A DNA stretch of 64,000 nucleotides, taken from assembly GCF_042663585.1 (NCBI RefSeq), contig NZ_JBHTAN010000006.1, forward strand, positions 434,001 through 498,000. The letters run 5' to 3'. The stretch is from Natranaeroarchaeum sp042663585. Lineage in GTDB: Archaea; Halobacteriota; Halobacteria; Halobacteriales; Natronoarchaeaceae. The position numbers and the translations under genes are program-made. This document shows, piece after piece, positions 1 through 7,159 of this stretch. Position 1 is the stretch's first letter; the number at the start of each line of letters is the position of its first letter. The notes beneath the pieces are model-generated. The model was given only the letters and a program-made list of their open reading frames with translations, was not told where the DNA came from and ran no database searches.

Positions 1-539
1 CGACGTCGTGAGACCGCCGAAACGTGAAAACCATGAGACGGCAGGGGAGTTGCGTGTACATAGGCACTAGACAGTAGAGCAGGAAACAGACATCGTGGTG
101 AGTGGTTTCAGCGTCCAATTCTCCATTATCTCCGTGATTTTGCGGTTCTGGACAGCCATGGGATCAGCATGATACGTGAGTTGTATCGCACTCTCGACGT
201 CGACTGCATACTCGAACAGGCCGTAGCGTCCCACACGAGTCCATTTTCGACTCGCACTGACGCGAGTGCATCCAGAGGGCTGTATCGACCGCACCATTCA
301 AACGTCTCAGCCTCGACTCCACCATTCAAACGTCTCAGCCCGTGATTCGCAGGCAGCCTTTCGGAACACCACCGCACGTATGGACGCCGGGAGACGCTTC
401 TGATCGAGGTGACGTCTGACCACGACTTTTGATACGTTGCTAACCCACTATGGGGTCTTCTTGAGACAACCACATCCAGCACTCCCAGTATCGCCGTATC
501 TCGTCGTCGTTGCAATCAGCCCGTCATGTGGTGATTTCA
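1..539. other. no intact gene; possible coding relic
   Basis: I see no complete gene here. On the minus strand, about 67-260, a short open stretch has a protein-like composition (a run around RVGRYGLFEYAVDVESAIQL) and ends at a stop near 67. It may be the tail of a decayed secreted or lipoprotein gene, but I cannot name a family. The rest shows no codon bias or recognisable motif. Confidence 0.3.
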
Positions 540-895
540 CAGTCTCAAGAAGTCGTCTCGTTATTCGTCTTCGTGCGCTCTGTCCGCCGGTCGTACTGCT
601 TGTCGAGAAACCACCCGCTCGCGTCCAACCGACCGGAGACCAGCGATTAGCCCTCATTGGCGAGTCGATGAGCGGTCACCCGACCGCTTCGGACATCGTG
701 GGGCGACCGCGACGACGGGCAGGTACGAAGCTTCGAGTAGTCCGTTGCCTCGCAGGTCTCCGGATACCGGTCATGCGGGCACGGCTTCCAGTGGAAACAC
801 GACTGAGTACCCCGATACACCGCGTCACGGATCGACGACGAACCGATGCGGCTGTATATCGACGTCGCGGCCCGCAACCCCGACTGTCGTCAACA
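540..895 (-). pseudogene. tyrosine recombinase (integrase) C-terminal relic
   Basis: Read on the minus strand, this stretch encodes the C-terminal part of a haloarchaeal XerC/D-like integrase spread over at least two frames. One frame gives a Cys/His-containing segment (CPHDRYPETCEATDYSK) and then the box SSRSPHDVRSGRVTAH, which matches the SPHxxRRGxxTHH box carrying active-site Arg/His. After a frameshift near 656 a second frame gives LDKQYDRRTERTK, matching the segment that holds the catalytic tyrosine. The N-terminal core-binding half is absent and the reading frame is broken, so it cannot make an active enzyme. It suggests that this end of the block once belonged to an integrating element. 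The family assignment rests on motif recognition by eye. Confidence 0.6.
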
Positions 896-974
896 CTGAC
901 GCCAGAACGGTGCTGCGGGTCTGGCACGCAAAAGGCGACCAATACCGCGAGACGCCCGTCCTGAGAGATCTCGG

Positions 975-1245
975 TACGACTATCCGGACGGTCGACGTGT
1001 TGGGCGGCTTCACGGAATTGCTCGGACGTCTCATCAAGAACGAGATACTCGTCCTCGTCGACGTCGAGGTTAATTTCGAGATTTCTGACGACCATCACTC
1101 TTCAAATGTTGTCGGAATGATGTAAAAATCGTGATTCGTGCTGGGGGGAGTCACTCGTGCTGTAGAGTGTGGTTTGATTCAGCAGTGACGCGCTTCCTCC
1201 AACGGCTAACGCCGTGGGTTTTCGCGCTGGTTCTGTATGTGGTAT
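975..1245 (-). mobile_element. truncated IS605-type element: left end plus tnpB start
   Basis: The minus strand from 1098 encodes a TnpB N-terminus (MMVVRNLEINLDVDEDEY, then ETSEQFREAAQH). It is nearly the same as the start of the intact tnpB at 7172-8431. Homology stops near 975, where unrelated or integrase-derived DNA begins. Upstream, 1180-1235 contains the subterminal sequence GACGCGCTTCCTCC and an imperfect hairpin at about 1199-1218. It corresponds to the left-end hairpin at 8532-8551 of the intact element. This is therefore the left third of a related element, cut off by deletion or recombination. Confidence 0.8.
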
Positions 1246-1415
1246 GGGAATCGTCGCTACCGTGATCGAGAGGGATGCGACCGGGTCATCCATCTTGCAA
1301 CAGGTGGCCCTGAATAAGACTGACGTCTCAGTGTAGGTGTGATCGAGGACCCCCCAGTGATCTGCGTGGAATTGATGTGCTTTTGTTCTCGATCGGGAGC
1401 ATTCTGCGAGAGTGA

Positions 1416-1436
1416 GAGAGTACATTTCGTGTGCTT
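1416..1436 (-). repeat. isolated copy of the orc1-flanking repeat
   Basis: This is a perfect minus-strand copy of the repeat AGCACACGAAATGTACTCTC, which clusters on both sides of the orc1 gene (4.16-4.31 kb and 5.66-6.40 kb). It lies more than 2.7 kb from the other copies, beyond the Fic and AbrB/PIN genes. That suggests the origin-linked repeat field was once contiguous and was split by insertions. Confidence 0.75.
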
Positions 1437-1456
1437 TCTGCTTTGTCAGTAGTTGC

Positions 1457-1834
1457 TCACTCAGGTGGTTGTTCGATCGAGATTCGCTTCTCAGTAACAT
1501 CGTCAAAGGATTGGTCTGAGGATATTATGCGATCATGATCAGCATACGCGATGTGATATGCATCAAAAGCGGTGAGGCCATACTGCTCCATATAATCTGC
1601 TGCCTGGAAGAGAACCGTCTCGTCTGAAGACACCGATGCGATCTCAAGCGCATAACTGAGTGCTTCCATTCGGTCGAATTCGAACCGATCTGAGATCATT
1701 AGTAACTCTAGGAGCGTTGCCCGCGACGTGTAGATGTCCCCTTCGTGCTCTGTGGCGATCGCTCCTGCTCGTTCCTGAAGCCAATCGTCGTCTTTCACGA
1801 GTGCGATGAAAAAATCCGTGTCAGCGTAGATCAT
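1457..1834 (-). CDS. PIN-domain ribonuclease toxin (VapC-like)
   Basis: This 125-residue protein is typical in length for a VapC toxin. VapC enzymes are Mg-dependent endoribonucleases that cut tRNA or rRNA when freed from their antitoxin. The N-terminus has the PIN beta-strand with acidic residues (YADTDFFIAL). A mid-protein Glu sits in LLELLMIS, and the C-terminal acidic motif is FDAYHIAYAD, so all the expected catalytic acids are present. The start codon overlaps the stop of the upstream AbrB gene by 4 bp (ATGA), so the two are translationally coupled. The pair is the classic order antitoxin then toxin. The RNA target cannot be told from sequence. Confidence 0.85.
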   Translation of the reverse strand: MIYADTDFFIALVKDDDWLQERAGAIATEHEGDIYTSRATLLELLMISDRFEFDRMEALSYALEIASVSSDETVLFQAADYMEQYGLTAFDAYHIAYADHDRIISSDQSFDDVTEKRISIEQPPE

Positions 1835-2094
1835 CGCTTCTCCGACTCAGTGACTTCCTTAATCACGTCCTCCCGGGCAGTATCGCGTGCCTCCCGTTTG
1901 ATTTCCGCGATGGATTTCCCATCAAAGGCACCGCCAACGGCCTCTCGAAGTCCCTCAATCGGGTCATCGTTTAGCGGAATTAACTCAACACGATCGTCGA
2001 GTTCGACGATTCGATATCTGTCACCGTATTTTTCGCGGATCTCCTGTGGAATGACAATCCGACCACGATCGTCTACCTTCGCTGTCTTGCTCAC
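1831..2094 (-). CDS. AbrB/SpoVT-fold antitoxin
   Basis: This is an 87-residue swapped-hairpin AbrB protein: after the start comes SKTAKVDDRGRIVIPQEIRE, the standard AbrB DNA-binding motif. The C-terminal half is helical and charged, as expected for the toxin-neutralising tail. I chose the GTG at 2094 because GGAG lies just upstream and the AbrB fold begins at once; the reading frame is open for 14 more codons upstream (to 2136). It probably represses its own operon and sequesters the PIN toxin encoded by the next gene (4-bp overlap). Confidence 0.85.
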   Translation of the reverse strand: MSKTAKVDDRGRIVIPQEIREKYGDRYRIVELDDRVELIPLNDDPIEGLREAVGGAFDGKSIAEIKREARDTAREDVIKEVTESEKR

Positions 2095-2170
2095 TGTAAT
2101 CTCCTCTATGCGGGGATGAAGTAAAAGTATTCCCACGAAAATGTGTATTGTCCCAACACTCGGTGTTCTT

Positions 2171-2389
2171 TCATCTAGAATTGGGTGGGTGTAAGCCGAG
2201 CAGTATCGGTCCGCGAGTGATCACAATGGCGTCATCGACGGTGACGGCCGGTGGTTCGTCGATGCCATATTCTGGATCTACCTGCTCGAAGTCTGTATCG
2301 AGGCCGATACCGGGAACCCGATCGAGACAGCCTGCAAGGCCAACCCCAACTGACAGTCCACAGCTCGCCAGGAATCTGCGACATCGCAT
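2171..2389 (-). CDS. short lipoprotein, probably a truncated family member
   Basis: This 72-residue protein begins MRCRRFLASCGLSVGVGLAG followed by Cys. That is a Tat-like twin-Arg region, a short hydrophobic stretch and a lipobox (LAGC), so export and lipid anchoring are expected. After the lipobox comes an acidic linker and PPAVTVDDAIVITRG, which looks like the start of the beta-rich domain of small haloarchaeal lipoproteins. The domain then breaks off after about 15 further residues, so the gene appears to be a 5' fragment. An intact but very short protein is possible. It lies between the AbrB/PIN pair and the Fic gene without obvious operon links. Confidence 0.45.
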   Translation of the reverse strand: MRCRRFLASCGLSVGVGLAGCLDRVPGIGLDTDFEQVDPEYGIDEPPAVTVDDAIVITRGPILLGLHPPNSR

Positions 2390-2543
2390 AGTCTGATTCG
2401 CTGTGGATGAGAACACGTCAGGGAAATACCGACCTTGTTTGTGTATAGTATCTCAAATACAATAACTGGGCTTAACTCACCCCAGTATTTGCATTTGAAT
2501 TCACTAGATTCATTTACTGGCGCTACATAGTGTCGGTACATGC

Positions 2544-3722
2544 ATGAGAGGACCAGAGATCGAAGATACCGCGCCTGGAAAACTCATCTCCTACGGGAGA
2601 GAGTCATACTACCGGCCAGAGCCTCTACCACCCTCGAGTGATCTCCAGTTCGATGCGGATTTTCACGACCTGCTTTCGGAGGCCACGTTCTGGCTCGGCA
2701 AACTCAGTGGTATCAGTCTAGAAATCGGCTTTCCTCCTGTCCTCTATACGTCCCTCCTCCGAAAAGAAGCGATGGAATCGGCCGAAATCGAAGGAGCAGA
2801 TATCGACTATAACGCGCTCTACAGTCTCGAAACACGCAGCTTCGACGAGTCTACAGCTGCAGACGCTATTGCATCCTCCACAAGTGAAGCAGCGACAAAA
2901 GATACCAAAGAAGTCCTGAATTACGAACAGGCCATCGAGGAGGGCATTGAAGCACTCGATAGCGGTGGGGAGATCTCCGTTGCGCTTTTCCATGACCTCC
3001 ACGAGACGCTGCTCACGGGCGTTCCAGACGACCGCATTGAGACGGACACGATTGGTGCATACAAGACAGTTCCAAACCATCTCGGCGACTTCCTCCCACC
3101 AGTTCCGGGTGACGTCGAGGGGCTGATGGATGCCCTTCTCACGTACTACCGAACTGGGGGGAGCTATCATACGCTCGTGGACATCGCGCTATTTCACTAC
3201 CAGTTTGAAACGATCCACCCATATGGCGATGGGAATGGACGCCTCGGTCGCCTCCTCATCACACTCCAGCTCTACGATGCCGATCTCATTGAGCGCCCGA
3301 ACCTCTACCTCAGTGAGTACTTTAACCGGAACAAAGCCACGTACGTCGACCGAATGGAAGCGCTCCGGTCTCGCGGCGACTGGGAAGACTGGGTGTCGTT
3401 TTTCGTCAAAGGAGTGGCCCAGCAAGCTGCAGAGTCCGTTGACCGCACGCTGGCACTGGACGAACTTCGGCGTCGCTACGAGGAGGAGTACGGTGGTGTC
3501 CAGTACGCGAAGCATCGCTTGGCGTGCAAACTCTTCGAGCAGCCGTACGTGACCACGAAAACAGTCGCGACGATGCTCGATATAGAGCGTTCAACAGCAT
3601 ACCGTGCTATTGCTGATCTTGAAACTGAGGGAGTTCTAGAGGAAGTGACAGGGAAACAGCGCAACAAAGAATACCGCGCAACGGAAATTTTCGAGATTCT
3701 TGAGCGGCCACCGCAAACGTAG
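2544..3722 (+). CDS. Fic-domain protein, class II, with C-terminal winged helix
   Basis: This is a 392-residue Fic protein; most members transfer AMP from ATP to Ser/Thr/Tyr of a target. The catalytic loop is at His225 (HPYGDGNGRLGR), matching HPFx(D/E)GNGRxxR with every key residue. An inhibitory helix precedes it: Ser79-x3-Glu83-Gly84 (SAEIEG) fits the (S/T)xxxE(G/N) motif that blocks ATP binding in auto-inhibited class II enzymes. The last 70 residues or so form a predicted winged helix (TTKTVATMLDIERSTAYRAI), suggesting DNA-linked or autoregulatory function. It is monocistronic here, and with the inhibitory helix in cis no separate antitoxin is needed. The target is unknown. Confidence 0.88.
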   Translation: MRGPEIEDTAPGKLISYGRESYYRPEPLPPSSDLQFDADFHDLLSEATFWLGKLSGISLEIGFPPVLYTSLLRKEAMESAEIEGADIDYNALYSLETRSFDESTAADAIASSTSEAATKDTKEVLNYEQAIEEGIEALDSGGEISVALFHDLHETLLTGVPDDRIETDTIGAYKTVPNHLGDFLPPVPGDVEGLMDALLTYYRTGGSYHTLVDIALFHYQFETIHPYGDGNGRLGRLLITLQLYDADLIERPNLYLSEYFNRNKATYVDRMEALRSRGDWEDWVSFFVKGVAQQAAESVDRTLALDELRRRYEEEYGGVQYAKHRLACKLFEQPYVTTKTVATMLDIERSTAYRAIADLETEGVLEEVTGKQRNKEYRATEIFEILERPPQT

Positions 3723-4150
3723 TGAACTACCCTGCCCTACCGCGCTCGGGGCTACTCGCCCCTCGCTTGTTGAGGGCAGGGCTTCCTGTTTCTGTGTCGG
3801 AATTTATACCCAACGTGGGCACAGGGATTCCAGACTCCGCAGACGATTTCCCTTCAGGGGCGGTTCGGAGTGTCCCACTCCTACCGAATCGACACTCGGC
3901 CACAACCGACGTTGCACGCTTTTTGTCGCGTTTGAACAACGCCAGAAGCGTGGTGAGCATCTTACTACCTCGTTCGACCGCAGGGGTAGTAAGCGTGGCG
4001 GGGAAAGGGCAAGTAACTCGTGCGGGCGCTGTATCCCCCTCCCTGCTCGCGGCTTCGCCGCTCGCTGAGGAAGGGGGCTTAGCGCCCTCAATTACAGCTA
4101 AGTCGGATGTCCGTGTGTCGGCACCGTTGAGGACTGTGACAAACTCGAAG
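3723..4150. other. intergenic stretch with probable IS-end relic
   Basis: No gene is supported here. The segment starts with CTGCCCT...AGGGCAGGGCTTCCTG, a hairpin-type sequence of the kind found at ends of haloarchaeal TnpB-only elements. It continues with an open but featureless plus-strand frame to 4159. I read it as a decayed insertion element. No RuvC or zinc-finger motif of TnpB is visible. Confidence 0.35.
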
Positions 4151-4158
4151 CAACTGTA

Positions 4159-4310
4159 GAGAGTACATTTCGTGTGCTTTCCTTCTCGAACAAGTGGCTC
4201 ATGGGGAGAGTGAGAGAGTACATTTCGTGTGCTTTCTCACCATGAGACGGTACCAATACTGGAGACAAAGTCCGAACACCAAACAGGGAGAGAGTACGTT
4301 TCGTGTGCTT
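4159..4310 (-). repeat. three orc1-flanking repeats, inverted orientation
   Basis: Copies at 4159-4179, 4214-4234 and 4290-4310 read as minus-strand matches to AGCACACGAAATGTACTCTC; the last has one base change (ACG for ATG). They lie immediately beyond the 3' end of orc1. They are oriented opposite to the larger array beyond its 5' end, so the gene is framed by an inverted pair of arrays. Confidence 0.85.
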
Positions 4311-4329
4311 ATCGTCGAGCAGTAGTGTA

Positions 4330-5529
4330 TTACAGATCGCCAGTCTCCTCGATCGTCTTGCGCGTCTCGATGACGATCTCCGGGTCGAGATCGAGTTCGT
4401 ACTCGTAGTACTGCCCGCCACTGAGTCCCTGATTCCGCTCGAAGCGCTGGAGGAACCCGAGCATGTGGAGATCCGAGAGATGGTCCTGAATGCTCTTGAG
4501 CGTCGTCAACGGATCGGCACCACACGCCGCGGCGACGTCCTGGTAGACGTCGTAGATCTCCTTCGAGCGAGCGGGCGTTTTCCCCTTCTCTTCGAGGTAT
4601 GCGATCGTCTCCAGGATGTACTGTCCGTGGATCGTCTGGTCGCGGATGCGATTTTTTAGTCGGCCGCGCTGGACGCGTTCGCGAGCCCGCCCGATGTGGT
4701 CGTCGGTGACGCAGTCAGCCTCCTCACGGAGGGCGACCTCCCCGCCAACGCGAAGGAGGTCAATGGCCTGACGTGCATTCCCCATATCCTGTGCGGCCAG
4801 CGCTGCAGCCCGACCGATCGCTGATTGATCACAGGCGTCCTCGGCAAACGCTTGCTCCGCCCGATCCTGTAGAATCGCACGAAGCTCGACGGCGTTGTAC
4901 GGACTGAACGAGATTTCGGTCTCCATCAGCGTGTCCTTCACTTTGGGCGAGAGCGTGGTGCGGAAGGTGTAGTTGTTGCTGATCCCGATGATGCCTACCT
5001 GGGCGTCGACGATGTGTTTGTTCGAGCGTGCTCGCGGGAGTTCATAGAGGAGGGTATCGGCGTCGTCGAGATGGTCGATTTCGTCGAAGACCATTAGATG
5101 CGTCCCGCCGATTCGATCGAGTTGGCTGTAGAGCTCTTCAAAGGCATCGCCGGTCCCGAGGCCACGCTTCGGAAAGTCGCTTGCACCCTCGGGCAAGAGC
5201 GTGTTCACGAGCTGGCGAACGACCATGAAGACGGTCTTGCCGTTGCAGTTGAGGTCGTGGACGTGCAAGTCGTCGGCCTCCTCGCGTGTCTCGACTTCGT
5301 CCTGGAGTGCGTCGAGTATGTACTTCGTCACCGCTGTCTTCCCGAGGCCGGCTTTGCCATAAAGCATGACGTTCTCGGGTTCGCGGTCGAACAGGACGTC
5401 CTGCAGCGCGTAGCGGTATTCCTCGATCTCTTCGTCTCGCTCGAGAATTGTCTCCGGCTGGTAGCTCTCGGTGAGCATCTCCTTGTCCGCAAAAATCGTA
5501 TCAACCATGTCGCCGAACGGATTGCTCAT
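4330..5529 (-). CDS. orc1: Orc1/Cdc6 replication initiator
   Basis: This 399-residue AAA+ protein binds origin recognition boxes and loads the MCM helicase. Walker A is at residues 58-65 (GKAGLGKT) and Walker B at about 145-152 (LMVFDEID). A sensor-1-like segment reads IIGISNNYTF, and a C-terminal winged helix follows (about residues 300-390). The length is usual for haloarchaeal Orc1/Cdc6. The gene is read away from a repeat-rich region at 5.53-6.40 kb that holds ORB-like boxes, the normal arrangement for an initiator beside its own origin. Neighbouring relics and toxin-antitoxin genes suggest a plasmid-type or integrated-replicon Orc rather than the main chromosomal one. That last point is inference. 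Confidence 0.93.
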   Translation of the reverse strand: MSNPFGDMVDTIFADKEMLTESYQPETILERDEEIEEYRYALQDVLFDREPENVMLYGKAGLGKTAVTKYILDALQDEVETREEADDLHVHDLNCNGKTVFMVVRQLVNTLLPEGASDFPKRGLGTGDAFEELYSQLDRIGGTHLMVFDEIDHLDDADTLLYELPRARSNKHIVDAQVGIIGISNNYTFRTTLSPKVKDTLMETEISFSPYNAVELRAILQDRAEQAFAEDACDQSAIGRAAALAAQDMGNARQAIDLLRVGGEVALREEADCVTDDHIGRARERVQRGRLKNRIRDQTIHGQYILETIAYLEEKGKTPARSKEIYDVYQDVAAACGADPLTTLKSIQDHLSDLHMLGFLQRFERNQGLSGGQYYEYELDLDPEIVIETRKTIEETGDL

Positions 5530-5650
5530 TCACTATCAACTGGTTGCTCAATAGTATTTAAAACCTTACTTTGTTAGCTTCGTTTGCTATTTCGTATCTT
5601 ATTTTCTGCAGATTATCATCAACGTGTCTGGTAGATATGTATCGCAGTTC
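5530..5650. other. AT-rich segment upstream of orc1, candidate unwinding region
   Basis: The 120 bp next to the orc1 start is clearly more AT-rich than its surroundings (for example AGTATTTAAAACC and CGTATCTTATTTTCTGC). It also contains the orc1 promoter on the minus strand. Lying between orc1 and the repeat array, it is the best candidate for a DNA unwinding element. This is positional inference only. Confidence 0.45.
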
Positions 5651-5886
5651 TACTGAAAGCACACGAAATGTACTCACACTATGTCTGATAAGATCACACA
5701 CGAAATTCACGTATCCTCTCTCAAACCGGGCCTGTCTTCTTGGGAAAAGCACACGAAATGTACTCTCTCACTCCATCGACGTCGAAGCATACGAAAGCAC
5801 ACGAAATACACTCCGTAACCGCTTCAGCGTGTAGTCTCCAACACCCACTCGGTGTGATTCTCGGGAGCAACCATTCCCAAAGAACC

Positions 5887-5905
5887 GATGAAACAGTGGG
5901 GGGTG
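5887..5905 (+). promoter_or_regulatory. ORB-like box 1
   Basis: GATGAAACAGTGGGGGGTG combines a GAAAC core with a G-string, as in haloarchaeal origin recognition boxes. It is repeated four more times in the window (6156, 6337, 9058, 9131). Binding by the adjacent Orc1 is inferred. Confidence 0.6.
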
Positions 5906-6155
5906 GGTGGTCTGTAATAAATCCACAAAGCACACGAAACGTACTCTCTCTGTGTTGGCGAGTGAGCACACGAAATTCACTCTCTCAATTCATACCCTCC
6001 CTGCCATCTTGGGAAAAGCACACGAAATGTACTCTCTCACTCCGTCGACGTCGAGGCATCCGGAAGCACACGAAATCCACTCCGTAACCGCTTCAGCGTG
6101 CAGTCTCCAACGCCCACTCGGTGTGACGCTCGGGAGCGACTATTCCTAAAGAACA

Positions 6156-6174
6156 GATGAAACAGTGGGGGGTG
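6156..6174 (+). promoter_or_regulatory. ORB-like box 2
   Basis: This is identical to the box at 5887 and sits at the same place in the next 181-bp unit, preceded by CTAAAGAACA. Confidence 0.6.
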
Positions 6175-6336
6175 GGGGATCCGCAACAAATCCACAAAGC
6201 ACACGAAACGTACTCTCTCACTCCGTCGACGTCGAAGCATATAGAAGCACACGAAGTCGACTCCGTTACCGCTTCAGCGTGCAGTTTCCAACACCCACTC
6301 GGTGTGACGCTCGGGAGCGACTATTCCTAAAGAACA

Positions 6337-6355
6337 GATGAAACAGTGGGGGGTG
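6337..6355 (+). promoter_or_regulatory. ORB-like box 3
   Basis: This third identical box lies 181 bp from box 2. The region from here to 6738 holds no further repeats after 6398 and no gene that I can support. Confidence 0.6.
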
Positions 6356-6738
6356 GGGGATCCGCAACAAATCCACAAAGCACACGAAACGTACTCTCTC
6401 ACTCCATCGACGTCAGGGCATAGCAGTTGACGACGTGATTTACACCCACTCCGTGATGCGCTTTTTCAGTACCTCTACAAAGCTGGAGGATACTCCTCGG
6501 CTCACTAGTCGTCTTTCCCGCCAATCTCGTTTGTATTGCTCTTCCTGCTGTCGAAGACCAGACAGTCGTTCTCTTCGTTTGGGGTCTTCGACGCGCACAC
6601 TCTTTTCATGATGGCCGTCACCGGGATCACGCTCGCAACCTCACCCGTCATGACCCCGAGTAGAAGCGTCCGATCGACGGCATCTCTGACCGCGAGGTTC
6701 TAGTTTGGGGCTGGCGATTATGAAGTATGAGCGGTTAA

Positions 6739-7143
6739 TCAGGGCGCAGCTGCCTCAGGTGAGCTGTTCGAATCAGTAAGTGGAAGATCGATTTCGAGGC
6801 CGTCATAGGCCAGTTGCGGTTTCTTTGCCCGTCCTGAGCCACCGCCCGCGAAGTCGATGACGCCGATATCTTCGAGCTCGGTGAGGTTTTGATGGACCTG
6901 TTTGTAGTCGCGATCGACCAGATCTGCTGCTTCGCGAATACTGTCCGGATCGTGTTCAGCGAGAGCTTCTAACAACTCGAGGTTCTTCTGGCTCAACAAG
7001 CGGCTTAATTCGGCATACGACCCGAAATTGAGTACCGGCTGTGCGTTATCTAGTGCTTCGTCTTCTTGCGCTGCTTTGATACGCTGGCGCGTTTGCTGAT
7101 CGAGACGAGTGCGTTCGCCGACGGTGACTTTGAGCGTTGGCAT
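6739..7143 (-). CDS. HVO_A0114-type HTH regulator, antitoxin of a split TumE module
   Basis: This 134-residue winged-helix protein belongs to the haloarchaeal HVO_A0114 family. Its DNA-binding core runs from about residue 50 (ELSRLLSQKNLELLEALAEH) through IREAADLVDRDYKQVHQNLT and ends with a conserved IDLPL-type tail. It resembles the protein at 52444-52893, and both follow TumE-like toxin genes on the same strand. Here the toxin relic (8578-8812) is separated from the antitoxin by an inserted TnpB element, whose right-end hairpin lies only about 20 bp upstream of this start. The gene is intact but has lost its operon promoter. It may be silent or driven from within the element. Confidence 0.8.
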   Translation of the reverse strand: MPTLKVTVGERTRLDQQTRQRIKAAQEDEALDNAQPVLNFGSYAELSRLLSQKNLELLEALAEHDPDSIREAADLVDRDYKQVHQNLTELEDIGVIDFAGGGSGRAKKPQLAYDGLEIDLPLTDSNSSPEAAAP

Positions 7144-7159
7144 GATTTCTCTCCTGGTC

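Larger units (their letters stand above)
5657..6398 (+). repeat. orc1 upstream repeat array with 181-bp tandem units (putative origin)
   Basis: Repeats related to AGCACACGAAATGTACTCTC start at 5657, 5747, 5795, 5928, 5964, 6016, 6064, 6197, 6245 and 6378, all on the plus strand, with a weaker one near 5693. Several are spaced exactly 181 bp (5747 to 5928, 6016 to 6197, 6197 to 6378). The whole block is a tandem duplication of a 181-bp unit containing two such repeats, a GCTTCAGCGTG segment, a CCCACTCGGTGTGA segment and one ORB-like box. An extra 88-bp piece separates the first unit from the other two. No coding potential is evident. The array most likely acts in replication initiation, incompatibility or copy control of the replicon that carried orc1. 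Confidence 0.8.

Noticed and set aside
5657..6398. Possible CRISPR array because of many short direct repeats
   Set aside because: Spacing alternates irregularly within exact 181-bp tandem units, the intervening sequences are themselves repeated, the repeats vary internally, and no cas genes are present. An origin-type array fits better.
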